Position numbers and translations under genes: made by a program
The notes under the pieces: model-generated
Databases searched by the model: none
What the model saw: only the letters and a program-made list of their open reading frames with translations
What the model was told of the DNA's origin: nothing
Part shown: positions 1 to 8,167 of the stretch, one piece after another
Layout: each line of letters begins with the position of its first letter
Numbering within the stretch: the stretch's first letter is position 1
Source of the DNA: Shewanella sp. Isolate11
GTDB lineage: Bacteria > Pseudomonadota > Gammaproteobacteria > Enterobacterales > Shewanellaceae
Direction: 5' to 3'
Length of the DNA: 64,000 bases
Assembly: GCF_022398315.1 (NCBI RefSeq)
Contig: NZ_JAKEVF010000006.1
Coordinates: 88,370 to 152,369, forward strand

Positions 1-1828
1 CAGGGCTTTGACCAGTGTAACCGATGGTCCACATACCTCTGTTGAATTCGCGAGTAATATCTTCAATCAACGGCTCATCGCCATTCACCTTGATATTCTT
101 ACAGAACTCTTTCTCGATACCCCACTTCTTAGCCAGTTTATACATGATCACGTGATCAGGTTTTGACTCAAATAGCGGTTCGATAACCTGAGTACGCCAT
201 TGGAGCGAACGGTTAGACGCCGAAACTGAACCGTAGGTTTCAAACTGAGTTGCTGCAGGAAGTAGATACACACCATCTTTACGAGTGTGCATAACACCCG
301 CCATTGTTGGGAATGGATCCACAACCACCACAGTGTCCATCTTGTTCAATGCTTCACGCACTTCACGACCACGGGTTTCGGTATTAACAGACTGCCCCCA
401 GAAGAATGACATACGAATATTATCTTTCTGAGCAATCTTAGACTTATCTTCAAGTACACCATCATGCCAACGAGAACATGGGATACCGGTAGAAGTCATT
501 GGATCTTGGCCAAGGTATTGCGCTTGATCGAAGCGATTTTTTACCCATTCATAATCCAATTCCCAGACGTTACACCAGTGCTTCCAAGAACCAGTCTTCA
601 AGCCGTAGTAGCCAGGTAGCGTATCGAATAGCAAGCCGAAATCGGTTGCACCCTGTACGTTATCGTGACCACGGAAGATGTTTGTACCACCACCAGAAAC
701 ACCCATATTACCCAGAGCAAGCTGAAGGATACAGTAAGCACGAGTATTGGCATTACCAATGTGATGTTGAGTACCACCCATACACCAAACAATGGTGCCC
801 GGCTTAGTTTCAGCCAGCATCTTAGCAACACGATACATCTGCTCTTGCGGAACACCAACTACATTCTCAACCTCATCAGGAGTCCACTTAGCCGCAGCTT
901 CGCGAATACGTTCCATACCGTAAACACGCTGGTCGATGAAGGTTTGGTCTTCCCATTTGTTTTCGAAGATATGCCACAGTAGACCATAGATATAAGGAAT
1001 ATCTGTACCTGGGCGAATATGCACGTACTCGTCAGCTTTCGCAGCAGTACGGGTGAAACGAGGGTCGACGACGATAATTTTCGCGCCGCGCTCTTTACCT
1101 TCCAAGATATGTTGCATTGCTACAGGGTGAGCTTCAGTTGGGTTTGAGCCAATGAACATCATCGCCTTAGAGCTACGAATATCGTTGAAAGAGTTGGTTT
1201 GCGCACCATAACCCCAAGTGTTTGCAACACCGGCTACAGTGGTAGAGTGACAAATACGCGCTGAGTGGTCGACGTTGTTAGTGCCCCACATCGCTGCGAA
1301 TTTACGGTATAAATAGGCCTGTTCATTAGAGAACTTAGCACTACCCATGAAGAATACTGAATCTGGACCCGATTCATTACGGATATCCAATGCTTTTTGG
1401 CCAACTTCTTCAATCGCTTGATCCCAAGAGAGACGTTTCCACTTACCGCCTTCCAGCTTCATTGGATACTTAAGACGTTTCTCACCGTGACCATGTTCAC
1501 GTAGCGATGCACCTTTAGCACAGTGTCCACCTGCGTTGAACGGATGATCGAATGCGGGTTCTTGACCAGTCCACACCCCATTTTGCACTTCAGCATAGAT
1601 ACCACAACCCACGGAACAGTGAGAACAGATAGTACGTTTTACTTCGGTTGGTGCATCATGTGGGACTTCAGAGGCTTGCGCTTTACGCATCATTCCTGCG
1701 CCAAGCATAGAGGCCGCGGCAATACCACCAGTAGCAAGACCTGCTGACTGAAGGAATTGGCGACGATTGAGACCTAGGACGGGCTTTTTAGTAGCTTCTG
1801 CCTGGTCTGTTTTGCGGGTTAATCGCAT
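1..1828 (-). CDS. fdhA: Formate dehydrogenase catalytic (alpha) subunit, 3' part cut off by window
   Basis: The first 609 codons of a molybdopterin oxidoreductase that oxidises formate to CO2 in the periplasm. A TAT signal is visible (NRRQFLQ, residues 21-27, followed by a small-residue hydrophobic stretch). The 4Fe-4S ligands are C68, C71, C75 and C103 (CSHCSVGC ... GGHC). The active-site position, selenocysteine in E. coli FdnG, is a cysteine here: ARICHSTT, Cys193, codon TGT at 1250-1252, so no SECIS element is needed. The start is the ATG at 1828 with AGGAG about 10 nt upstream. It lies 69 bp after the small TAT protein gene and is probably co-transcribed with it; beta and gamma subunits would be expected beyond position 1. 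The family call is firm; the exact paralogue is not resolved. Confidence 0.93.
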   Translation of the reverse strand, partial: MRLTRKTDQAEATKKPVLGLNRRQFLQSAGLATGGIAAASMLGAGMMRKAQASEVPHDAPTEVKRTICSHCSVGCGIYAEVQNGVWTGQEPAFDHPFNAGGHCAKGASLREHGHGEKRLKYPMKLEGGKWKRLSWDQAIEEVGQKALDIRNESGPDSVFFMGSAKFSNEQAYLYRKFAAMWGTNNVDHSARICHSTTVAGVANTWGYGAQTNSFNDIRSSKAMMFIGSNPTEAHPVAMQHILEGKERGAKIIVVDPRFTRTAAKADEYVHIRPGTDIPYIYGLLWHIFENKWEDQTFIDQRVYGMERIREAAAKWTPDEVENVVGVPQEQMYRVAKMLAETKPGTIVWCMGGTQHHIGNANTRAYCILQLALGNMGVSGGGTNIFRGHDNVQGATDFGLLFDTLPGYYGLKTGSWKHWCNVWELDYEWVKNRFDQAQYLGQDPMTSTGIPCSRWHDGVLEDKSKIAQKDNIRMSFFWGQSVNTETRGREVREALNKMDTVVVVDPFPTMAGVMHTRKDGVYLLPAATQFETYGSVSASNRSLQWRTQVIEPLFESKPDHVIMYKLAKKWGIEKEFCKNIKVNGDEPLIEDITREFNRGMWTIGYTGQSP

Positions 1829-1897
1829 CACACACTCTCCTAATGTTATTGAATTACTGCGTAGTTACTTTGATGTTTAAGTAGCAATACTGCTTTT

Positions 1898-2095
1898 TTA
1901 CTTAGAACGTAACGACGCGTAATAACTACGAATATGATCTGTCTCTTTATAACCATCGCCAGTCACTGTTTCAGTAGTCTCAGGTGTCGCAGCCATCGCT
2001 TGGCCACTTACCGTTGCTACCGCACCAGCGGCACTACCTACAGCCAAGGCTTTCAGTAGTTGACGACGACTCATATCGGAAGCTTGCTTCTTCAT
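1898..2095 (-). CDS. Small twin-arginine protein of formate dehydrogenase region (FdhX-like)
   Basis: A 65-residue protein with a TAT signal (SRRQLLKALA, followed by an alanine/glycine-rich hydrophobic run ending AMA). The short mature part has a conserved-looking IRSYYASLR segment near its end. It matches the short 'formate dehydrogenase region TAT target' proteins found just upstream of fdhA in many proteobacteria. Its biochemical role is not established; a small accessory subunit or assembly factor of the exported enzyme is the usual inference. The start is supported by AAGGAG 7 nt upstream. It lies 69 bp before fdhA and probably leads that operon. Confidence 0.85.
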   Translation of the reverse strand: MKKQASDMSRRQLLKALAVGSAAGAVATVSGQAMAATPETTETVTGDGYKETDHIRSYYASLRSK

Positions 2096-2200
2096 AGTGT
2101 CTCCTTATTTTGACTCAACATTGACTCGCAACTCTTATCATCTCGATGAGGCAATAAAACAGGTTTTCCTCATCCTAAAAATTGCGAATCTCCTTTACGC

Positions 2201-2254
2201 TGAGGGCGAGCCCTCTGTTTTCTCTATGCCAGCAGGTTTTCACCTGCTGGCATA
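2201..2254. other. Two adjacent hairpins downstream of the torD-like gene
   Basis: A 12-bp perfect stem (2225-2236 with 2243-2254, loop TTTTCA) sits beside a shorter one (GAGGG/CCCTC, about 2202-2215). Neither is followed by a T-run on either strand, so a classical intrinsic terminator is not supported. Read on the minus strand they fall between the end of the torD-like gene and the start of the small TAT gene, where they may separate or stabilise the two transcripts. Confidence 0.5.
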
Positions 2255-2269
2255 TCAGATCACCACAAA

Positions 2270-2935
2270 CTATGAGGCAAGCTCACTGGTCGATGGTGTA
2301 ATTTTTTCCGCTTCACTACCTGGGCAGTTAACCGGAATATTTAAACTTAGTTGTTCAAACTCATTCGCTTCGATAACGAAAAAGGCTTTGGCTAGCTGGG
2401 CAACCGTTGCGTAAAAAGCCGCGCTTGGCGTGCGACTTAAATGGTCACAAAAACGCTCGATCCAACTACCAATATGACGTTGATAGAAGGCCAATTGGCG
2501 ATAACCTGGTGCTTCCAAAATCAAAGTGCCCATCACTTCGCACAGCGCCGCCACATGATCTTCCGGCTCTTTGACATCTTCACTGCGCTCAAAACCTAAT
2601 TGCATTAAGTCTTGGCGTAACAAAGCCAGCGGTTTATCCATTAATGAGCCCGTCATAAACCAGCTGCCATAAGGTAAGATTTCGCCACTTCCCACGCCTA
2701 AGAAGATATTAAAATATTCATCTTCGAGCTGTTCGCTAGTGAATTGACCCGCTGCTAATTTCAACGCCGACCAAGCTTTAGTCATGTCGCTATCATCATC
2801 GACATCGATTTCAAGGTTCGAAAGAAATTGCAACAACTCATCGCTTGGCTGGCTGCGCAACAGTGCTGCCAGAAGCTGATAAATATCGGCTCTTAACTGA
2901 TCGTTTTCTGATACTTCTCTTACTAATTCGGTCAT
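2270..2935 (-). CDS. TorD/DmsD-family molybdoenzyme maturation chaperone
   Basis: A 221-residue, mainly helical cytoplasmic protein of the TorD family. These chaperones bind a molybdoenzyme apoprotein and its TAT signal until cofactor is inserted. The family hallmark EPEDH is followed by VAALCEVM in the middle of the protein, and DEYFNIFLG is also typical. The open frame extends to 2986 but would overlap the upstream polyferredoxin gene by about 40 nt. The ATG at 2935 (MTELVREV) has AAGAG at suitable spacing and follows that gene's stop by 10 nt, so I take it. Its position beside fdhA indicates formate dehydrogenase as client; this is inferred from context. Confidence 0.88.
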   Translation of the reverse strand: MTELVREVSENDQLRADIYQLLAALLRSQPSDELLQFLSNLEIDVDDDSDMTKAWSALKLAAGQFTSEQLEDEYFNIFLGVGSGEILPYGSWFMTGSLMDKPLALLRQDLMQLGFERSEDVKEPEDHVAALCEVMGTLILEAPGYRQLAFYQRHIGSWIERFCDHLSRTPSAAFYATVAQLAKAFFVIEANEFEQLSLNIPVNCPGSEAEKITPSTSELAS

Positions 2936-2945
2936 AGCTAAACTC

Positions 2946-4622
2946 TTATCGCAGTTGCTTTTCAGGATCTTGAAGGATGTCTTCAAACATATCTTTTACT
3001 CGGCAGTCACCACACATTTTTAATCTTTCTGTGTTGGCACTGAAGGCGCTATGGCCTCCGACTACATCCAACATTCTTTTCACCATAGATTGGGTGGCAA
3101 AAGGAGTGCCGCATCGGATACATTCAAATGGAGCTTCTTCGTTCAAGGTTTGACGTTGCTGACGAGCAGCCGCATCGAAATTCATTTGTGAGGTCAGGCT
3201 GATCACTTTCTCAGGGCAAGCCGATTCACATAAACCACACTGGATACAGTCTTGCTCAACAAAGTGTAGCGCAGGAAGGTCACCACCGTCGGTTAATGCT
3301 TGAGTAGGACAGGTAGACACGCAAGACAAGCACAAGGTGCAGTTGTCAGTATTTACCGTGACCTTACCAAAAGGGATATTGCTTTTGCTCAAACAAGTAT
3401 CGGTCGATGCCGCTTGGCTATTAAGGTGATCGATGGCGGCATAAAGTGTCGCACGCTTAGTGGTGGCCGCAAATTCACCTGGCACAATTACTGGCCAGCT
3501 GGCACTGGTTTCTACCAAGGCTGATAGCTCACCAAGTTGATTCTGGTTGATCACGCTCACACGCTGCGGTTGACCCATTTCATCAAAAATATCATTGGCA
3601 AGTTGCTGTTCACCATTAAGCATTTGCGTCAATGTCGGCGCGGTCGCATCGGTATTAAGCACAATAATTTGTCGTGCGCCCCAAGCTAATGCCGACATCC
3701 AATGATCCATGCTGGCCACGGTGATCTCTTCAAGCTCAACAGGAAGAATCGCACCATGCAGCTCTTCGTTAATTAACGCAGCCCCATTGGCACCATCATG
3801 GAATAAGATCACGGGGGCCGTTTGTGCCTGCTCGCGAAAACGACTCACAATTTTATGTAAGTACGAATGCAAAGCTTGTGGCGTCGGTAAATCGTAGCTT
3901 ATCGCACCGGTTGGACAAGCATTGGTACAGCTACCTGCACCATGACAAAGATAAGGGTCAATTTCGATTTTCTTGGCCACACTCGAGATTGCATCGGCTG
4001 GACAGAAATTGAGACAACGGTTACAGCCTTCAATGCCGTTACGGTTATGGGCACAGATATTACTGTTTACTTTGACATAACGCGGTTTGTCGAATTGACC
4101 AACCAAGTCAGGCAGCTGCGCGATAGCATCTGCGAGTTTGTCTTCATCCTGGCCGACATAAAAATAGCCCGGAGGCAGCATCTCAAGATTGATACAGGGT
4201 GATTGACTCAGGTCGAGGATTAAATCGAAATGGGCTTTACGAATCGCCACCAGACTTAAATCCGCGGTACCGTTTTCAATCTCGACCTTAACTTGGAATT
4301 GGCCTAGAAAACCTTTAATTTCAATTAGCTTGTTGTAATAGCTTTCGACATCTTCGGCGGCTGCCATCACCTTTTCGAGATGGGCTTCATCTTGGCTGGT
4401 AATGGATTCGTTGGCGAGAATCGCACGTTGGCCCATATTGGACAATTTGTCTGCCGCGAGGCGAGCTAAATCTTCGGGGCCAATGACTAATACATTGCCC
4501 TCAGTGGTATAGCTTACTGTTGGTGGGATCAGGTTTTGAAGAATTTGCGTCTGTCCCAACACTTGCTGACGAACCTGCTTTAGGTCGGTCAAACTCTCAC
4601 TACTCTTAAAATGCATGCTCAC
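2946..4622 (-). CDS. Multi-cluster 4Fe-4S ferredoxin of the formate dehydrogenase cluster
   Basis: A 558-residue soluble iron-sulfur protein. Cysteine motifs occur as CNRCLNFCP and CHGAGSCTNACP around residues 200-235, CTLCLSCVSTCP and CIQCGLCESACP around 430-470, then CIRCG and a C-terminal CGDC. This implies at least four 4Fe-4S clusters plus an extra cysteine site. No signal peptide is seen, so it should act in the cytoplasm, perhaps giving electrons for maturation or accepting them from a formate oxidation branch; the role is inferred. The start is probably GTG at 4622 (AGGA 7 nt upstream); the ATG two codons later is the alternative. The torD-like gene follows 10 nt downstream, so the two form an operon. 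Confidence 0.88.
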   Translation of the reverse strand: MSMHFKSSESLTDLKQVRQQVLGQTQILQNLIPPTVSYTTEGNVLVIGPEDLARLAADKLSNMGQRAILANESITSQDEAHLEKVMAAAEDVESYYNKLIEIKGFLGQFQVKVEIENGTADLSLVAIRKAHFDLILDLSQSPCINLEMLPPGYFYVGQDEDKLADAIAQLPDLVGQFDKPRYVKVNSNICAHNRNGIEGCNRCLNFCPADAISSVAKKIEIDPYLCHGAGSCTNACPTGAISYDLPTPQALHSYLHKIVSRFREQAQTAPVILFHDGANGAALINEELHGAILPVELEEITVASMDHWMSALAWGARQIIVLNTDATAPTLTQMLNGEQQLANDIFDEMGQPQRVSVINQNQLGELSALVETSASWPVIVPGEFAATTKRATLYAAIDHLNSQAASTDTCLSKSNIPFGKVTVNTDNCTLCLSCVSTCPTQALTDGGDLPALHFVEQDCIQCGLCESACPEKVISLTSQMNFDAAARQQRQTLNEEAPFECIRCGTPFATQSMVKRMLDVVGGHSAFSANTERLKMCGDCRVKDMFEDILQDPEKQLR

Positions 4623-4715
4623 ATTGCGTTCCTGAACAGTTTTGGCTTTTGCTGTCAGCGAGGCGGCTGTTGTGCTCTATTGGCATGCGCTTAATGCGCC
4701 AGCTTCACCTTAAAT

Positions 4716-4740
4716 ATCAACAACAAACAAAGTTGTTGAT
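4716..4740. other. 9-bp perfect hairpin between DUF3306 and ferredoxin genes
   Basis: ATCAACAAC at 4716-4724 pairs with GTTGTTGAT at 4732-4740 across a 7-nt loop. It lies in the 180-bp gap after the DUF3306 gene and before the ferredoxin gene. There is no T-run, so it is at best a weak terminator of the DUF3305-DUF3306 transcript or part of the ferredoxin promoter region. Confidence 0.35.
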
Positions 4741-4805
4741 TAATGTGCTTTATTACAGCAATTCACGTACCAAAATTATGGATTTAAAAACACTCTAAAC
4801 TAACC

Positions 4806-5396
4806 TTAAACAACGGGAGGCTTAGGTGTAGCTTGTGGGTCTGGTTCATTTTGGGTCAATTCAATGCTTTCCGCGTCCAAATTGTCCGCAGTTATTGCAT
4901 TGTCCGAATTGTCTATATCTTGCTCAGTTGCCGCAGTCATCTCTTCTGCTTCAACTTGTTCTTTATCCTCATCTTTAATGATGTGACGGAAAACTTTCTT
5001 GGCTAATTCAGCTGAAGCTTCGCTACTCAGCTTTGGTTGATTAGTGTAATCGAGAGCATATTCCAGCAAGCCATCAATTTCGTTGTAATGTGGCTGCTTC
5101 CACAAGGCTCTTAGGGCTGCGGTTTTAGCCGCAGGATCGACATTGTCAGCCATAAAACTCGCAAAACTACCACCCACCTCAATTTTTTCAGGATCAGGTA
5201 AGTCTGCTGCAGTTAAGACTCTATCTTCTGGCGTTTCGGTAACGCTTGTGTCGCTCTCGGGAGCAACGTCTGCCGCGTCTACAACCTGAACCGATTCATC
5301 GGTCAATTCAGCAGTCGCTTCGGCTTGCTCTTCTTGTTGTACTTTCTGACGACGCAAATTCCAGCGTGCCAAGAAACCTGATGGTTGATCAGTCAT
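4806..5396 (-). CDS. DUF3306 domain protein of the formate dehydrogenase cluster
   Basis: A 196-residue acidic protein. The N-terminus (FLARWNLRRQKVQ) and the central block (LRALWKQPHYNEIDGLLEYALDYT) are characteristic of DUF3306. The flanks are rich in Glu, Asp, Ala and Thr and look disordered. No signal peptide or membrane segment is present. The start codon shares one base with the stop of the DUF3305 gene (TAATG), indicating translational coupling. DUF3305 and DUF3306 genes recur as a pair in formate dehydrogenase loci. Their biochemical role is unknown to me; assembly of the enzyme is a contextual guess. Confidence 0.82.
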   Translation of the reverse strand: MTDQPSGFLARWNLRRQKVQQEEQAEATAELTDESVQVVDAADVAPESDTSVTETPEDRVLTAADLPDPEKIEVGGSFASFMADNVDPAAKTAALRALWKQPHYNEIDGLLEYALDYTNQPKLSSEASAELAKKVFRHIIKDEDKEQVEAEEMTAATEQDIDNSDNAITADNLDAESIELTQNEPDPQATPKPPVV

Positions 5397-5866
5397 TATG
5401 AAACCTGCCCACGATTTGCATTACTACTCGGCCCTTCGTTCTTTCTGCGATTAACATGCTTACGACGATGGGCACAAATTTCAACTTCGCCGTGACGAGT
5501 AATGAAGGCTTCAATCCAACAAGCAACTGCATCAGGCATAGCAAAGTTCAGTACTGGGGTATCTCCTTCAAGACAGCCTGCGGCGACGTTTTGATCGGCA
5601 GAGATCATCGTTGGCACCCAAGTGCCATCTTCAAGCTCATCACAAACCACATACAACATGGCGTTATCCATATCGAGGTTGATGCGATAACTGCCCCGCT
5701 CATCTTTATGCAGCTCTAAAGCAATCAATTGCGCACCAGGGGGTGCATCTTGTGAACCGGGTAAGACTTGGTCGAGTTCCCAACTTTCAGCTATCCAACG
5801 CCCTACCTGCTTTTTCACCTTCTTCAGCGAAACATACATGGGCCATTGATTTTCAGTGCGTAGCAT
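5396..5866 (-). CDS. DUF3305 domain protein of the formate dehydrogenase cluster
   Basis: A 156-residue protein whose core (VGRWIAESWELDQVLPG and later PVLNFAMPDAVACWIEAFI) matches DUF3305. The C-terminus is short and basic (CAHRRKHVNRRKN). It is translationally coupled to the DUF3306 gene and is the first gene of its operon, divergent from fdhD across a 292-bp control region. The function is unknown; conserved linkage suggests a part in formate dehydrogenase biogenesis. MLRTENQW is the first available start; an ATG nine codons in is an alternative. Confidence 0.82.
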   Translation of the reverse strand: MLRTENQWPMYVSLKKVKKQVGRWIAESWELDQVLPGSQDAPPGAQLIALELHKDERGSYRINLDMDNAMLYVVCDELEDGTWVPTMISADQNVAAGCLEGDTPVLNFAMPDAVACWIEAFITRHGEVEICAHRRKHVNRRKNEGPSSNANRGQVS

Positions 5867-5982
5867 TGCGTCTCCGTTTACTGATTTAAAATCGGAATAC
5901 AGCTATGTGCGTTTCCGATTACGGGTAAGCTCTATATGTCTTAAGTCAGCAAAAAGCATGCCAGCAAAGGAGTTACAATAGT

Positions 5983-5996
5983 TTGAACTAGATCAT
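5983..5996. promoter_or_regulatory. Possible FNR/EtrA-like site before fdhD
   Basis: TTGAACTAGATCAT matches the FNR-type consensus TTGAT-N4-ATCAA at 8 of 10 defined bases. It lies between the divergent DUF3305 and fdhD genes, a sensible place for anaerobic control of formate dehydrogenase genes. Two mismatches make it a weak call. Confidence 0.35.
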
Positions 5997-6011
5997 CAAT
6001 TCCTCCTTTAT

Positions 6012-6032
6012 AGTAGGACAAATTGTCCTACT
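6012..6032. promoter_or_regulatory. 21-bp palindromic operator candidate between DUF3305 and fdhD
   Basis: AGTAGGACAA-A-TTGTCCTACT is a perfect 10-bp inverted repeat around a single base. Further half-site-like GGAC copies in the same orientation occur at 6047 (GGGACA) and 6057 (AGGAC), spaced 31 and 10 bp, which would put them on one helical face. The factor is unknown; the HTH regulator encoded downstream of fdhD is a natural candidate. Confidence 0.6.
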
Positions 6033-6158
6033 TGGATTTTTTAGCGGGACATAAAAGGACGTTTTGCCATTGAGTCCTTATCTTGATCACGCATTTAAAC
6101 AGCAATTCCGCCGCTGGGAATGATTATTGCTATGCTGCAAACAGCCCAATGAATAAAG

Positions 6159-7013
6159 ATGATTTTCATGACAATCGATAAACAGCCCACATTCTTAAAA
6201 ACTCAAGCCGATGCGCCATTGACCATTGCCGTTAAAGCGATTAATGAACAAGGTGAAGTCGTTGATAAACATATTGCCTGCGAACGGCCATTAACCGTAT
6301 ATCTAAACTGGCAGCCTATCGTGACCTTGATGACCCTTGGAGCAAGGCCTGAAGCCTTAGCATTAGGCTATCTAAAAAATCAGGGCTTTATTTCTGATGT
6401 ATCCAAACTTGAATCTGTGATTGTCGATTGGGAAGTCAATTCAGCCGCTGTGATCACCTCTGAAACCACCGAACATTTAGCCGAAAAGCTAGCAGAAAAA
6501 ACCGTCACTACTGGATGCGGCCAAGGCACGGTTTATGGCGGTTTTATGGATGGACTGGATGATATAGTGTTGCCAAAACCCCAGCTAAAACAAAGCATGT
6601 TATACAGCCTGTTAAACAACATTAGCGCTTATAACGAAACCTATAAAAATGCTGGAGCTGTCCATGGTTGCGGCCTATGCCAAGGCGATCAAATCAGCAG
6701 TTTCGTCGAAGATGTCGGCCGCCATAATGCAGTCGATACCTTAGCCGGAGAAATGTGGCTAAAACAAGAAATGGGCGGCAATAAACTGTTTTACACCACA
6801 GGTAGACTGACCTCTGAAATGGTCATCAAAGTCGCTAAAATGGGCATTCCAGTATTGTTATCTCGCAGCGGTGCGACCCAGATGGGACTGGAGTTAGCGC
6901 AAAAGCTGGGGATCACAATGATCGCCCGAGCTAAAGGGCGACACTTTCTGATATATCACGGAGCTGACAATATCGAATTTGATGCTCCACCCGCTAAACG
7001 CAATCAAGGTTAA
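6159..7013 (+). CDS. fdhD: FdhD-family formate dehydrogenase accessory sulfurtransferase
   Basis: FdhD transfers sulfur from a cysteine desulfurase to the molybdenum cofactor before its insertion into formate dehydrogenase. The family signature SSFVEDVGRHNAVDTLAGE is present near residue 180. In E. coli the working cysteines form a CxxC in GCGVCG. Here the equivalent place reads TTGCGQGT with only Cys120, while a CGLC pair (Cys171, Cys174) lies just before the EDVGRH block. This looks like a variant subfamily. The protein has 284 residues from ATG 6159; ATG 6168 (MTIDKQ) is an equally possible start. It opens a plus-strand operon with the following regulator gene. Confidence 0.9.
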   Translation: MIFMTIDKQPTFLKTQADAPLTIAVKAINEQGEVVDKHIACERPLTVYLNWQPIVTLMTLGARPEALALGYLKNQGFISDVSKLESVIVDWEVNSAAVITSETTEHLAEKLAEKTVTTGCGQGTVYGGFMDGLDDIVLPKPQLKQSMLYSLLNNISAYNETYKNAGAVHGCGLCQGDQISSFVEDVGRHNAVDTLAGEMWLKQEMGGNKLFYTTGRLTSEMVIKVAKMGIPVLLSRSGATQMGLELAQKLGITMIARAKGRHFLIYHGADNIEFDAPPAKRNQG

Positions 7014-7047
7014 CCCCTTAGGCTCTGACAAATTTAAAGGAACATTG

Positions 7048-7953
7048 ATGACTGAACCCAGTGAGCTGGTTTATATGAGCGCTAAACAGGTTGCGGAGTA
7101 TTTAGATCTGAATGAAAAAAAGGTCTACGCCATGGCAAATGATTGTATATTGCCCGCAACCAAAGTAACTGGTAAATGGCTGTTTCCAAAAATATTGATT
7201 GACCGCTGGGTGATGGACTCCTGTCATAGCGGCATGTTATCCGATCGCATGCACATCACGGGAAGCGACGACCCACTGCTATCAATGTTAGTGTCTCGAT
7301 TAATGTCTCGCATAGGCAAGAGCGATCTAGTGAGTTACAGCTCAACGGGCTCGCGTATGGGATTAGACCTGCTCTCGCGCGGTTATGCCGATGTTTGCAC
7401 TCTGCACTGGGGCAATGTCGAAGAGCGCAATATTCGCCATCCGGCACTATTAAAGGGCTATCCCAACCACCAGCAATGGGTCATGGTTCACGGTTATACC
7501 CGTCAGCAAGGCTTGATGATGCGCAGCGAAATGCATCACAGATGCCAAGAAGAAGATAAAGTGATCGCCTTACCTTGGCGCTGGGTTGGCCGACAAACGG
7601 GTGCGGGCAGCCAACAGCATTTAGAGCATTGGTTGATGAAACAAGGTGCAAGCATCGAACAACTGGATATTGCGGTTACCGCCTATAGCGAACGCGAACT
7701 GGCAGGTTTTATTGCTCGTAATGAAGCCGACATCGGCTTTGGTTGCCAATCGGTTGCTATGGAAAGTGGCTTGAGTTTCGTGCCTTTAATCACAGAATCT
7801 TTTGACTTCGTCATGCCTCAGGGGATCTACTTCCGTCGTCAGTTACAAGCCCTATTCGATATGCTCGGTAGTACTCAAACGCGCCAACTTGCTGCTCAGT
7901 TAGGAGGCTATGACCTGAGTCAATGTGGCCAGATGCTCTGGACAGCCCATTAA
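7048..7953 (+). CDS. HTH-type regulator with periplasmic-binding-protein-like domain
   Basis: A 301-residue protein. Residues about 8-60 (MSAKQVAEYLDLNEKKVYAM) form an excisionase/MerR-like helix-turn-helix. The rest resembles the PBP-like domain seen with such HTH modules in molybdate- or tungstate-linked genes, with no signal peptide, so it is a cytoplasmic sensor. The open frame starts at 6979, inside fdhD, but the ATG at 7048 has AAAGG upstream and lies 34 nt after the fdhD stop, so I use it. Ligand and targets are unknown. The operon with fdhD suggests control of formate dehydrogenase genes, possibly via the palindrome at 6012. Confidence 0.75.
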   Translation: MTEPSELVYMSAKQVAEYLDLNEKKVYAMANDCILPATKVTGKWLFPKILIDRWVMDSCHSGMLSDRMHITGSDDPLLSMLVSRLMSRIGKSDLVSYSSTGSRMGLDLLSRGYADVCTLHWGNVEERNIRHPALLKGYPNHQQWVMVHGYTRQQGLMMRSEMHHRCQEEDKVIALPWRWVGRQTGAGSQQHLEHWLMKQGASIEQLDIAVTAYSERELAGFIARNEADIGFGCQSVAMESGLSFVPLITESFDFVMPQGIYFRRQLQALFDMLGSTQTRQLAAQLGGYDLSQCGQMLWTAH

Positions 7954-8167
7954 CACTCTTACTAACCTGAGTTCTGGATAAGCAGAGCCGCTGAATAGGC
8001 ATCATTTATTGCATTCATTTAGCTCGTTAAATTTAGATTTTTCGACACTCGTCACCCCGAGTTCAGGTTAACTAAATCAACAGCTTTTGCTGTGTATCGC
8101 ATAATCAAATAGGGTGAATGATATATACTAAACAGTTCAAATCGCTTCACACATAGTAGGGAACCCG

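Noticed and set aside
145..158. Palindrome TGATCACGTGATCA resembling parS
   Set aside because: It shares only the CACGTG centre; the TTT/AAA arms required by ParB are missing and it lies in fdhA coding sequence.
2097..2414. 105-codon plus-strand frame across the torD-like gene end
   Set aside because: It has no recognisable domain, overlaps the torD-like gene, and runs through the hairpins at 2201-2254.
4716..4740. FNR site formed by the ATCAA/TTGAT pair
   Set aside because: The half-sites are everted and the spacing is wrong for FNR; I keep it only as a hairpin.
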